Shown here: in pieces, positions 15,907-23,495 of the stretch
Layout of the letters: each line of letters begins with the position of its first letter
Numbering within the stretch: position 1 is the first letter of the stretch
NCBI GenBank assembly: GCA_036266975.1
Contig: DATAWZ010000242.1
Span: forward strand, 1-33,844
DNA length: 33,844 nt
Source: DATAWZ01 sp036266975
Lineage (GTDB): Bacteria; Actinomycetota; Thermoleophilia; Solirubrobacterales; Solirubrobacteraceae
Direction: 5' to 3'
Notes under the pieces: generated by a model
The model's input: only the letters and a program-made list of their open reading frames with translations
What the model was told of the DNA's origin: nothing
Databases searched by the model: none
Translations under genes and position numbers: made by a program

Positions 15907-16956
15907 ATGACGCTGATCGCCACCGCCCGCCGGCCCCGCGCTCGTCCTCGGCCCAGCCTGGAGGAGCGGACCGTCGAGCACGCGAGCTCCTCGCGGATGG
16001 TCGTCAAGGTCGCGCGCCGCGCAGCGCTGCTGACCCTCCCGGTGTTCGTCGTGCTCGTGCTCCCCGGCCTGAGCTCGGTCCGCGATCAGTTCGACCACGG
16101 CCGGGTGGGCTGGGTGGTCGCGGGCATCGTCCTGGAGATCCTCTCCTGCGGCTGCTACGTGCTCCTGTTCCGCGGGGTGATGGGCGGAAGCCTGTCGGCC
16201 GCCGAGAACGTGCAGGTCGGCCTCGGCGAGCAGGGCATCGCCGCGCTGCTGCCCGCCGGCGGTCTGGGCGGGCTGGCCCTGGGCGCGGTCGTCCTGCGCC
16301 GGCGCGGCGTCGATCGCAAGTTCGTCTGGCGCCGCACGGTCGCCTTCTTCCTGCTCTCGAGCCTCGCCAACGTCGTGGCGCTGCTCGCGGTCGGCCTGCT
16401 CCTGGCGGCGGGCGTCGGCGGTTCGCCAGGCGCCGCACTCACGCTCCTGCCAGCGGGCGCGGCAATCGTCTCACTGGTCATCGTGCTCGCGCTCGGTCGG
16501 CTGCGCCCGGCGCCGAACGGGCGCGCGGGCCGCGCCGTCGGCACCTTCTGTGGCGGCATCCGCGAGGCGCAGACCTTGATGCGCTCCCCGTCGGTGATCG
16601 CGAGCACGCTCGGCTCCTGGGCCTTCGACAACCTCGTGCTGTGGACGGCATTCCTGGCCTACGGCCGGCACGTCTCGCTGACGATCGTCGCCGCCGCCTA
16701 CCTGCTGGGCATGCTGGGCAACCTGGTGCCGCTGCCGGGCGGCTTCGGCGGCGCCGAGGGCGGGATCCTCGGGATGCTCGTCCTGTACGGCGTGGGCGCG
16801 AGCACGGCGACCGCGGCGACCCTCACCTACGGCCTGATCGCCCTCGTCGTCCCCGGGCTGCTGGGGATGGCGGCGCTGCCGTTCGTCGAGCGCATGCTCG
16901 TACGCCCGAGCGCCCCGGCGGTGCCGCTCGCGCCGGCGTATACCTTGCGTTCGTGA
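15907..16956 (+). CDS. Flippase-like integral membrane protein (lysylphosphatidylglycerol synthase TM family)
   Basis: 349 residues with a basic N-terminus (about 50 residues) and roughly eight hydrophobic segments. The family signatures are visible: GEQGIAALLPAGGLGGLALGAVVL in the first half and LLGMLGNLVPLPGGFGGAEGGILGMLVLYGV near the end. The family includes the MprF membrane domain, AglD-like proteins and putative glycolipid flippases. Position in the sugar locus suggests moving or attaching a glycolipid, which is inference. The stop overlaps the next start (GTGA). Confidence 0.85.
   Translation: MTLIATARRPRARPRPSLEERTVEHASSSRMVVKVARRAALLTLPVFVVLVLPGLSSVRDQFDHGRVGWVVAGIVLEILSCGCYVLLFRGVMGGSLSAAENVQVGLGEQGIAALLPAGGLGGLALGAVVLRRRGVDRKFVWRRTVAFFLLSSLANVVALLAVGLLLAAGVGGSPGAALTLLPAGAAIVSLVIVLALGRLRPAPNGRAGRAVGTFCGGIREAQTLMRSPSVIASTLGSWAFDNLVLWTAFLAYGRHVSLTIVAAAYLLGMLGNLVPLPGGFGGAEGGILGMLVLYGVGASTATAATLTYGLIALVVPGLLGMAALPFVERMLVRPSAPAVPLAPAYTLRS
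16939..16944 (+). promoter_or_regulatory. Candidate leaderless -10 element for the metallophosphoesterase
   Basis: TATACC lies eight bases before GTG 16953, inside the end of the flippase-like gene. Spacing matches the other leaderless candidates here. Confidence 0.4.
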
Positions 16957-17639
16957 CGCTCGCGCTGATCTACGACGTCCACGGCAACCTGCCCGCGCTG
17001 CACGCGGTGCTCGGCGACGCCGGGCGCCAGGGCGCCGACCGGCACCTGCTCGGCGGCGACTACGCGCTGTTCGGGCCCTGGCCGCTTGAGACGCTCGAGG
17101 TCCTCGACGGGCTCGCCGGGGCGATCTGGCTGCGTGGCAACGGCGAGCGCTGGGGCGCGCACCCCGATCAGGCGCGACCCGACGACACGGTCCAGGGCGC
17201 GATCGCCGCGGTGCGCGTGGCGCTCGGCGAGGCCACGGTCGCGCGGTTGGCCGCCCTCCCCGAGCAGGCGGTGATCGGCGGCACGCGGGTCTGCCACGCC
17301 AGCCCGATCTCCGATGTGCGCTCGTTCGGCCCCGAGCCGGGCGAGGAGGACGAGGAGCTGACCGGCGGCACGCTCGAGCGCCGGCTGCTGTTCGGGCACA
17401 CGCACCTGCCCTTCCGCCGTGCGGGCCCGCGCGGGATCGAGCTGTGCAACCCCGGCAGTGTGGGCATGCCCTTCGACGGCGACCCGCGCGCAGCCTATGC
17501 GCTCGTACACCCCGACGGGTCGATCGAGCACCGGCGCGTCGAGTACGACCACAGCGCGACCGCGGCCGCGGTGCGCGCGCGGTGGCCGGGCGGCTGGAGC
17601 GAGGTCGTGGCCACGCGCATCGAGCGCGCCAGCCTCTGA
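16953..17639 (+). CDS. Calcineurin-like metallophosphoesterase
   Basis: 228 residues of the small YfcE/MJ0936-type phosphodiesterase family. Metal ligands are readable in order: YDVHGNLPAL, LGGDYALFGP, LRGNGERW (GNHE position, with Glu as third residue), VCHASP and LFGHTHLPF. NPGSVGMPFDG is the family's closing motif. Such enzymes hydrolyse phosphodiesters or phosphomonoesters; the substrate cannot be assigned. It overlaps the flippase-like gene by four bases but may also have its own promoter. Confidence 0.9.
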   Translation: MTLALIYDVHGNLPALHAVLGDAGRQGADRHLLGGDYALFGPWPLETLEVLDGLAGAIWLRGNGERWGAHPDQARPDDTVQGAIAAVRVALGEATVARLAALPEQAVIGGTRVCHASPISDVRSFGPEPGEEDEELTGGTLERRLLFGHTHLPFRRAGPRGIELCNPGSVGMPFDGDPRAAYALVHPDGSIEHRRVEYDHSATAAAVRARWPGGWSEVVATRIERASL

Positions 17640-17646
17640 TCAGCGC

Positions 17647-17844
17647 TCAGATGAGGATGCGGACGGCGAGCTCGGGCCGGCAGCCGGCCTCGAGCATGCG
17701 CTTGACACGCTCGAGATCGATGGTGAACCCCGGAGCTCGCACGGCGGCGAGCAGGAGTGCCTCGCGCTCGCAGAAGCCCAGCTCCTGGACCGTACGTGCG
17801 CGTTGTTCAACCGTGGTCGGGCTCGACGACTGGGTGGCGGCCAT
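17647..17844 (-). CDS. Small hypothetical protein
   Basis: 65 residues, no family recognised. It has a polar start (AATQSSSPTTVEQ), then a predominantly helical, charged body with one Cys in GFCEREA and one in EAGCRPEL. A clear ribosome site, GAGGAGG, lies five bases before ATG 17844. An adjacent upstream ATG (17847) is too close to it. It is convergent with the phosphoesterase, whose stop is seven bases away. The good ribosome site makes a real gene likely. Confidence 0.6.
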   Translation of the reverse strand: MAATQSSSPTTVEQRARTVQELGFCEREALLLAAVRAPGFTIDLERVKRMLEAGCRPELAVRILI

Positions 17845-17955
17845 CATGACCTCCTCAGGTAAGTGTGCGGACAATCAACCACACGGCCCGGACGGCCCCG
17901 ACGATGAGCCCAATCGACGAGTGTCCTAGTGGGTTAGCTCCCGCGTCGACTTGGG

Positions 17956-17961
17956 TAGCCT
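17956..17961 (+). promoter_or_regulatory. Candidate leaderless -10 element for the Lys-rich secreted protein
   Basis: TAGCCT lies eight bases before ATG 17970, with no ribosome site between. This matches a leaderless actinobacterial promoter (TAnnnT). Confidence 0.45.
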
Positions 17962-17969
17962 CTCGCCCG

Positions 17970-18644
17970 ATGCTCGGACGTCGTCGCACCGTCGCCCCGG
18001 CGCTGGTCGTCGCGCTGCTGCTCAGCGGCGCGGTGACCGCGCAGACCAGCTGGGCCCACGGTTCGCGCGCGCAGGCCGACTCCGCCGCGCACCACAAGCA
18101 CAAGGCCAGGAAGAAGAAGCACAAGGCCAAGAAGCGCAAGAAAAAGAAGAAGCCCGTCGCCAAGACGCCCAGCACCGGCTACACGCTGAAGGGCCTCGGG
18201 CTGACCGTCACCCCGCAGAGCGGCGTCGGATCGATCACGCTGCCCTCGACCCTCACGCCGACGCAGATCCTCGCCGACTTCGGCCAGCCCCCGAAGACCG
18301 TGGCCGAGCCCGACCCAGTGACCCTGGTCGGCGGGAAGACGGCGTCGCTGTCCTACACGGCGCCCACCGTCGCGCAGGGCGTCTTCTTCACCTTCGACAC
18401 GGTCAACGGCGACATCCTCAACCAGGTCTCGGTGACCTCGCCCGCCTACCGGACGTCGTCGGGCATCGGCGTGGGCTCGACCCCGGCCCAGGTCCGGGCC
18501 GCGTACCCGTCGGCCCAGTGCCCGCCGGCCGAGACCGACCAGTGCCTGATCTCGGGCAACGACGCCAACGGCAACGTGATCCAGACGTCCTTCGATCTGT
18601 TCGGCGGCAAGGTGGATCAGATCGACATCACCGACTCGGACTGA
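17970..18644 (+). CDS. Secreted protein with a lysine-rich linker
   Basis: 224 residues, no family recognised. An N-terminal signal peptide (LGRRRTVAPALVVALLLSG, cleavage probably near TSWAHG) is followed by a strongly basic linker of about 20 residues rich in Lys with His and Arg. A 160-residue domain follows, with Gly/Thr-rich beta-like strands and two cysteines (QCPP and QCLI) that may form a disulphide. The linker could bind wall polymers such as teichoic or teichuronic acids. ATG 17970 is chosen for the signal peptide and the -10 box before it. Confidence 0.75.
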   Translation: MLGRRRTVAPALVVALLLSGAVTAQTSWAHGSRAQADSAAHHKHKARKKKHKAKKRKKKKKPVAKTPSTGYTLKGLGLTVTPQSGVGSITLPSTLTPTQILADFGQPPKTVAEPDPVTLVGGKTASLSYTAPTVAQGVFFTFDTVNGDILNQVSVTSPAYRTSSGIGVGSTPAQVRAAYPSAQCPPAETDQCLISGNDANGNVIQTSFDLFGGKVDQIDITDSD

Positions 18645-18659
18645 GCGTCCACGAGCGCG

Positions 18660-18676
18660 TGCCATCGTGGATGGCA
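18660..18676 (+). terminator. Perfect 7-bp hairpin after the secreted-protein gene
   Basis: TGCCATC-GTG-GATGGCA lies 15 bases after the stop. The right arm contains the ATG of the following Clp-N remnant. There is no T-run, so terminator function is uncertain. Confidence 0.35.
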
Positions 18677-19250
18677 TGCTCGAGCTTCACCGACGAGTCC
18701 CGACGCGTCCTCGCGCACGCCGGCGAGGAGGCACGCGCCCCCGGCCACTCCGAGCTCGCGGGCGCGCATCTACTGCTCGGCCTGTGAGCCGAGCCGCGGG
18801 GCCCCGCGCGCGAGACCCTCGAACGCATCGGTGGCACGGCCGAGCGGGTGCGTGAGCTCGCTGGGCCCCGGGTGGAAACGCCGTCCGAGCGGATCGCGCT
18901 CTCGACCGCGGCCAAGCAGGTGCTCGACCGCGCGCTGCGTCAGGCGCTGTTCGTGCGCGGCCACCAGATCGGCACCCTGCGCCTGCTCCTCGCGCTCCTG
19001 GAGGAGGGCCCGCTCGCGCAGGAAGCCCGCGCGGCGAGCGCCGACGACGTACGGCAGGCGCTCAAGCACAACCCGGGAATCGTCCGGCCGTTCCACGGCA
19101 AGCGCACCACGCATACACGCCGCGCGTGCGGTCGCGGTCGCCGCGTGTCACCAGGACGTCTCGACCGAGGGCGACGCCGAGCTTGGGCCGCTGCTCGTCG
19201 AGGCGGGCCTCGACGGCGACGCGCTCGAGGCCGCGTTGAAACGGCGCCGC
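18671..19250 (+). pseudogene. Broken Clp N-terminal-domain protein
   Basis: ATG 18671 opens a Clp-N first repeat (FTDESRRVLAHAGEEAR, then ELAGAHLLLGL) that is cut by TGA at 18785-18787. The same frame continues as ARETLERIGGTAERVREL and a second Clp-N repeat (STAAKQVLDRALRQAL, then LRLLLALLEEGPLAQEA) to about 19085. After that another forward frame looks coding (AVAVAACHQDVS, LGPLLVEAGLDGDALEAAL) up to about 19240, implying a frameshift. Clp-N domains bind substrates or adaptors for Clp proteases; a standalone version is usually about 200 residues. A single nonsense change plus a frameshift best explains the pattern. Confidence 0.65.
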
Positions 19251-19254
19251 TGGG

Positions 19255-19305
19255 GGGGGTGGTGTACCTGAGCGTTGCTGTAGTGCGCTGGGGTACACCA
19301 CCCCC
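19255..19305. repeat. Perfect 14-bp inverted repeat
   Basis: GGGGGTGGTGTACC (19255-19268) and GGTACACCACCCCC (19292-19305) flank a 23-base loop. It separates the Clp-N remnant from the convergent GH18 fragment, so it may be a terminator or mark a rearrangement end. Confidence 0.6.
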
Positions 19306-19309
19306 TAGC

Positions 19310-19563
19310 ACGCCGACGTGCGCGCCCTTCGCCGCGCCGGTCGCGAGCGAGAGCATCGCGCTCGAGGGCCGCGCGCCGCCCCAGTCCATCGCGAGCAGGT
19401 TGACCGCGTCGACCCGCGCGCCGAGCGAGCGGACCTCGTGCCGGACCGCCGCGCCGGACGGGTCGATCCCGCCCGGAACCGCGGGCAGGCTCAGCGTCAC
19501 TTCGAGCGAGCGTCCCGCCAGCGTCGTCAGCGCGCTCCCGATCGCTGCGGCACGCGCCGGGGG
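19310..19563 (-). pseudogene. GH18 chitinase remnant, C-terminal part (reverse strand)
   Basis: The reverse strand reads ARAAAIGSALTTLAG, then SLEVTLSLPAVPGGIDPSG, then ARVDAVNLLAMDWGG. This matches the later strands of secreted GH18 chitinases (LPVxPxGL and VNxMAMDYG). There is no start codon, signal peptide or DxxDxDxE catalytic motif, and the frame runs into the inverted repeat at 19305. The other half of the enzyme lies on the opposite strand next to it. Confidence 0.6.
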
Positions 19564-19565
19564 GC

Positions 19566-19812
19566 GTGGCGATCGCGATCTCCCACGGCGGCGCGGTCGG
19601 CCCCGAGCTCGCCGAGCGCTGCGCGGGTGCGTCCGCCCTCGCCGCCGCCTATGAGTCGGTGATCGGCCGGTACATCGACGTGAGCCTCACCGGCAGCGCC
19701 CCGGCCGGCGGCCCGCGCCGGAGCCACGAGATCACGCTCGCCTTCGTCATCGCCGGCCCGCACGGCTGCCCGCCGAGCTGGGGCGGGGTGGCGCCGGCCG
19801 ACGGCGACCAAC
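19566..19812 (+). pseudogene. GH18 chitinase remnant, N-terminal parts in swapped order (forward strand)
   Basis: The forward frame reads AIAISHGGAVGPELAERC and ALAAAYESVIGRY (normally the third strand, VxVSFGGAAGxELA). It runs straight into YIDVSLTG, then ITLAFVIAGPHGCPPSWGG, which is normally the first strand and should come earlier. Thus two chitinase segments are joined in reverse order, with the catalytic Asp-Glu motif missing. It is not a working enzyme. Confidence 0.6.
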
Positions 19813-19858
19813 CGGCGCCGCCGCCGCGGTCCGCCCGCAGCCGGCGACCAAAGCGCCA

Positions 19859-19871
19859 CCCCATGAAGGGG
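19859..19871. repeat. Short GC hairpin
   Basis: CCCC-ATGAA-GGGG within GCCACCCCATGAAGGGGCAC, in the spacer after the acyl-CoA dehydrogenase genes on the reverse strand. It may end their transcript. Its flanks resemble the inverted repeat arms at 28984 and 29031. Confidence 0.35.
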
Positions 19872-19907
19872 CACAAGCGAGCGGGGCGCCGAGGGCGGCG
19901 CGCGCCC

Positions 19908-20846
19908 TCATGCGCAGATCAGCGTGGCGACCCGTTCGCGGTGCTCGCGCGCCGAGCCGAACAGGTGGCCGTTCACACGCGCGCGCTTGAGGAAGAAGTG
20001 CAGATCGTGCTCCCAGGTGAAGCCGATGCCGCCGTGCAGCTGCAGCGCGGCCGCGGTCACGCGGTAGCCCGCGTCGGACGCGTAGGCCTTGGCCGAGGAG
20101 GCCGCGAGCGGCAGCGAGGCCGGCTCGTGGTCGGCCGCCCACGCGGCGTACAGGCACGCCGAGCGCGCGCACTCGGTCTCGAGCAGCATCTGCGCGCAGC
20201 GGTGCGAGACCGCCTGGTGGATCCCGATCGGCTGGCCGAACTGCTCGCGCTCCTTGGCGTACGCGACGGTCCCCTCGAGCATCCGCTGCGCCACGCCGAC
20301 CGACTCGGCGGCGACGGCGAGCGCGATCCGGTCACGGACCGCGGCGACGTCGATCGCCAGCTCGGTTCCATCATTCGCTTCGACCGAGCCGAACCGCCGC
20401 GTGGAGTCGATCGTCTCGACCGCCACCGCGCTCGGCGACTCGAGCAGCAGCGCCCGATCGCCGTCCAGGAGCACCACCAGCTCGGAGTCGACCACATCGG
20501 CCACGAGCCCGGCACGGCTGCCGATTTTCTCCCCCACCGTCGCCCGCGTTCGGCCCCCCACCACGTCCGGGAGCCGCCCGTCGCCCGCGAGCGCGAGCGC
20601 CGCGGCCGCGGTCGAGAGGAAGGGCACGGGGGCGAGCGCGTAGCCGAGCTCCTCGGCGAGGACGACGAGCTCGACCGCGCCGAGCTCGACGCCGATGCCG
20701 GGCCAGCCGAGCCCGACCAGCTCGGTCCACAGGGCGTCGTCGTAGGTGCCCGCCTCGGCGTGTTCGCGCAGGCGCACGCGGGCGGTCAGCAGCTCGCGGG
20801 CCGTGCGCTTGATCTCGCGCTGGTCGTCGCTCAGGTCGAAGTTCAT
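19908..20846 (-). CDS. Acyl-CoA dehydrogenase, smaller partner subunit
   Basis: 312 residues, shorter than the usual 380. The N-terminal helical domain (FDLSDDQREIKRTARELL) and the C-terminal one (ALAVAAESVGVAQRMLEGTVAYAKEREQFGQPIG, then QLHGGIGFTWEHDLHFF) are present. The middle beta domain is reduced, and the C-terminal Glu loop of the larger subunit (IEGGT) is absent. This is typical of the alpha2beta2 FadE-type pairs used for sterol side chains or other bulky acyl-CoAs in actinobacteria. ATG 20846 overlaps the larger gene's stop (ATGA), so the two are made together. Confidence 0.88.
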   Translation of the reverse strand: MNFDLSDDQREIKRTARELLTARVRLREHAEAGTYDDALWTELVGLGWPGIGVELGAVELVVLAEELGYALAPVPFLSTAAAALALAGDGRLPDVVGGRTRATVGEKIGSRAGLVADVVDSELVVLLDGDRALLLESPSAVAVETIDSTRRFGSVEANDGTELAIDVAAVRDRIALAVAAESVGVAQRMLEGTVAYAKEREQFGQPIGIHQAVSHRCAQMLLETECARSACLYAAWAADHEPASLPLAASSAKAYASDAGYRVTAAALQLHGGIGFTWEHDLHFFLKRARVNGHLFGSAREHRERVATLICA

Positions 20847-21982
20847 CGTGCCGCTCGGGGAAGGCCGAGCATGCGCTCGGCGATGATGTTCTTGAGGATC
20901 TCGGTCGTGCCGCCCTCGATCGAGTTCGCGCGCGCCCGCAGGGCCTTGTAGGCCCACTCGCTGTCGGCGGCCAGGCCGTCGGCGCCGAGCACCTCCCAGG
21001 CGAAGTCGGTCAGCGACTGGTTCGTCTCGGCCCATTGCCACTTCACGAGCGATCCCTCCGGCCCGGGCTGCCCGGTGCGCATCTGGCTCGAGAGCCCGCG
21101 CAGCGCGCTCAGGCGCAGGTTCTCGACCTCGATGTGCAGTTGCGCGAGGCGCTGGCGGACCACCGGATCGTCGGTCAGGCCGCGCTCGCGGCACAGCGCG
21201 AGCAGCTCGACGAACGAGCGCTTTACGCTGACCGCGGAGGAGAAGCCCAGCCCGGCGCGCTCGTGCATGAGCGTGGTGATCGCCACGTTCCAGCCGTTGC
21301 CCTCGCCGCCGACGATGTTCTCGTGGGGAATCCGGGCCTCCTCGAGGAAGAGCTCGTTGAACTCGGCCTCGCCGGTGATCTGGCGCAGCGGGCGCACCTG
21401 CACGCCCTCCTGCTCCATGTCCATCAGGAAGTAGGTCAGGCCCTTGTGCTTGGCCACCTCGAGGTCGGTGCGCGCGACGAGCATGCACCACTTGGCGTTG
21501 TGCGCGAACGTCGTCCACACCTTCTGCCCGGTGACCACCCACTCGTCGCCGTGGCGGACCGCCTTGGTGCGCAGCGCGGCCAGGTCCGAGCCGGCCTGGG
21601 GCTCGGAGAAGCCCTGGCACCAGATCTCCTCGGCGGACAGGATCGGATCCAGGTAGCGCTCCTTCTGCTCGGTCGTTCCGTAGTGGATCACGACCGGCCC
21701 GCCCATGGCCAGGCCGAGGATGTTCGCCGGCGAGGGCGCGTCGGCGCGCGTGAGCTCCTCGTTGAAGATCGCCTGCTCGATCAGCGTCGCCCCGCGGCCG
21801 CCGAACTCCGCCGGCCACGAGAGCCCGGCGTAGCGGGCCTCGTGCAGCGTGCGCTGCCAGGCGCGCCGGAACGCGAAGCCGGCCTCGTCGCCGCTCGGCT
21901 CCGGGCCGGGGTGATGCCCGGCCAGCCACTCGCGCAGCTCGTCGCGAAAGCGCTGCTCCTCGTCGGTGAGCGTCAGATCCAT
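20843..21982 (-). CDS. Acyl-CoA dehydrogenase, larger subunit
   Basis: 379 residues, full ACAD layout. It starts LTLTDEEQRFRDELREWLAGHH, followed by the flavin-binding CQGFSEPQAGSDLAALRTKA and VTGQKVWTTFA, and ends with SIEGGTTEILKNIIAERMLGLPR. The Glu in IEGGT aligns with the catalytic base. It introduces a trans double bond into an acyl-CoA, passing electrons to ETF. ATG 21982 is preceded by GAGGAGAGG and a dyad. It is co-transcribed with the small subunit. The substrate is unknown; no other catabolic genes lie beside it. Confidence 0.92.
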   Translation of the reverse strand: MDLTLTDEEQRFRDELREWLAGHHPGPEPSGDEAGFAFRRAWQRTLHEARYAGLSWPAEFGGRGATLIEQAIFNEELTRADAPSPANILGLAMGGPVVIHYGTTEQKERYLDPILSAEEIWCQGFSEPQAGSDLAALRTKAVRHGDEWVVTGQKVWTTFAHNAKWCMLVARTDLEVAKHKGLTYFLMDMEQEGVQVRPLRQITGEAEFNELFLEEARIPHENIVGGEGNGWNVAITTLMHERAGLGFSSAVSVKRSFVELLALCRERGLTDDPVVRQRLAQLHIEVENLRLSALRGLSSQMRTGQPGPEGSLVKWQWAETNQSLTDFAWEVLGADGLAADSEWAYKALRARANSIEGGTTEILKNIIAERMLGLPRAAR

Positions 21983-21994
21983 GCCCTCTCCTCG

Positions 21995-22017
21995 ATACTC
22001 GCTTGTCGCCCGAGTAT
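21995..22017 (-). promoter_or_regulatory. Operator-like dyad upstream of the acyl-CoA dehydrogenase genes
   Basis: ATACTCG-N9-CGAGTAT, 12 bases before the ATG and just upstream of the ribosome site. A 23-bp dyad at this position is typical of TetR-type operators of fatty-acid or steroid genes. No regulator gene is seen beside it. Confidence 0.5.
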
Positions 22018-22022
22018 GCCGA

Positions 22023-22982
22023 TCACGCGCGATCGGCGGCGCTCGGGCAGCCGGGCGCCGAGGTCGCCTGGCGCACGCCGTCACGAATCGCCGCGGCGAC
22101 GAGGTGGCCGGCCAAGGCGCCGATCACGAAGGGCTCGCCCGGCTCGCGGCGCCCGGAGGCCAGGCACACCGCGACGTCGCCGTCGAACGCCGTCGCGGTC
22201 GGGGTCACCGCCTGGGCGAGACCGGCGCTCGCGGCGCGCGCGACCGCCCACGCCTGCACCTTGGTGAGCGACGCGTCGGTGACGACGGCGACGAGCGTCG
22301 TCGCCTCGCGCGCCCCCGGCGTCAGCGCCGAGCCGCCGGCGAGAAGCTCGACCGAGCGCCGGTAGCGCCCGCGGCTGAAGACGCCGGCGAGCACCTCGCC
22401 GTGCTCGCCGAGCACCTCGCCGAGCGCGTTGACCACGGCCAGCGCGCCGACCGTGATCGCGCCGGCGCGCGCGGCCGCGTAGCCGAGCCCGCCGCGCGTC
22501 CAGCCGCGCGGGCCGAGCAGCTTGCCCACCGTGCAGCCCGTGCCCGCGCCGACGCTGCCGCGGGCGACGGTGCGGCCGGCGGCGCGCAGCGCCCGCGCGC
22601 CGGCGTCCGCGTCCGGGCGCGCCTGCGCGGACCCGAGCGGCAGGTCGAACACGACCACGGCGGGGACGAGTGGAACGGGGCCGACCGGGGTCGGATGGCC
22701 GCGGCCGGCCTCGAGCAGCGTGGCGACGACCCCCTCCGCGGCGCGCAGGCCGAAGGCGCTGCCGCCCGTGAACAGCAGCGCCTGCACGCCCGCGGTCGTC
22801 GACGCGGGCGAGAGCAGGTCGAACTCGCGCGTCCCGGGCGCGGCGCCGCGCACCTCGCCGGCCGCGCTCGCGCCCGCGTCCTCGTCGAGCACGATCACCG
22901 TGCAGCCGGTCAGCCCGTGCGGGTCGGTGTCGTGGCCGACGCGAAAACCCTCCGGCAGCGTGCGATGGTTGATCGCCAGCAT
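22023..22982 (-). CDS. P1-family peptidase (DmpA/NylC-like, S58)
   Basis: 319 residues. Family features are the start THGL-type region (GFRVGHDTDPHGLTGCTVIV), TGGSAFGLRAAEGVV, VGAGTGCTVGKLLG and the later ATTLVAVVTDASLTK (around Thr228/229), where family members self-cleave and use the new N-terminal Thr or Ser as nucleophile. Known members hydrolyse D- or L-amino-terminal amides, beta-peptides or nylon oligomers. The start (TGATG overlap) is coupled to the upstream GNAT gene. The physiological substrate is unknown. Confidence 0.88.
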   Translation of the reverse strand: MLAINHRTLPEGFRVGHDTDPHGLTGCTVIVLDEDAGASAAGEVRGAAPGTREFDLLSPASTTAGVQALLFTGGSAFGLRAAEGVVATLLEAGRGHPTPVGPVPLVPAVVVFDLPLGSAQARPDADAGARALRAAGRTVARGSVGAGTGCTVGKLLGPRGWTRGGLGYAAARAGAITVGALAVVNALGEVLGEHGEVLAGVFSRGRYRRSVELLAGGSALTPGAREATTLVAVVTDASLTKVQAWAVARAASAGLAQAVTPTATAFDGDVAVCLASGRREPGEPFVIGALAGHLVAAAIRDGVRQATSAPGCPSAADRA

Positions 22983-23434
22983 CAGTGAAGCGCTCGCTCC
23001 ATCGCGACGTGCTCGATGCCCTCCTCCAGGAAGGGCGCGCCGTGCGCCTGGTAGCCCAGGCGCACGTAGAAGGCCTCGCTGGTGCGCTGGGCGTGCAGCA
23101 CGATCTGGGCGGCGCCCCGCTCGCGGGCGAGCGCCCCGGCGGCGCACATCAGCGCCGCGCCGACGCCGTGGCGACGGCGGTCCAGCTGGACGGCGACCCG
23201 CTGGACGTGGATCTCCTCGGCTGCGCGGCCTGCGAGCAGGCGCAGCGTGCCGATCAGGCGCCCGTCCTCGAAGGCGCCGAGATGGATCGCGTCGGGGTCG
23301 CGGCCGTCGACCTCGGCCTGCGGGTCGACCCCCTGCTCCTCGCAGAACACCCGCCGGCGCAGATCGAGGGCCGCGGCCTGCTCGCCCGGCTCGAGCAGCC
23401 GGCGTACGGTCAGCCCGTCGGGTCGCTCAGCCAT
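22982..23434 (-). CDS. GNAT N-acetyltransferase, ElaA-like
   Basis: 150 residues. The acetyl-CoA loop is around RVAVQLDRRRHGVGAALM, and the C-terminal FYVRLGYQAHGAPFLEEGIEHVAMER fits ElaA-type proteins. The N-terminal VFCEEQGVDPQAEVDGRDPDAIHLGAF is also family-typical. It presumably acetylates an amine of a small molecule. A -10 box lies seven bases before the ATG. It leads a two-gene unit with the P1 peptidase, and is divergent from the MOSC gene. Confidence 0.85.
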   Translation of the reverse strand: MAERPDGLTVRRLLEPGEQAAALDLRRRVFCEEQGVDPQAEVDGRDPDAIHLGAFEDGRLIGTLRLLAGRAAEEIHVQRVAVQLDRRRHGVGAALMCAAGALARERGAAQIVLHAQRTSEAFYVRLGYQAHGAPFLEEGIEHVAMERALH

Positions 23435-23441
23435 TGCTCAC

Positions 23442-23447
23442 ACGCTA
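23442..23447 (-). promoter_or_regulatory. Candidate leaderless -10 element for the GNAT-peptidase unit
   Basis: On the reverse strand TAGCGT is seven bases before ATG 23434, with no ribosome site between. It fits the TAnnnT leaderless pattern. Confidence 0.45.
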
Positions 23448-23495
23448 CCGGCAGGGTTAGCATGGGCCGCGGTTGAGGATCGGAGAGGAGAGGCG

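Noticed and set aside
18660..18676. Hairpin as a confident intrinsic terminator
   Set aside because: No T-run follows, so only a low-confidence terminator is reported.
18785..18787. TGA as a selenocysteine or readthrough codon in the Clp-N protein
   Set aside because: No SECIS-like hairpin obvious, Clp-N proteins have no selenocysteine there, and a later frame break supports decay.
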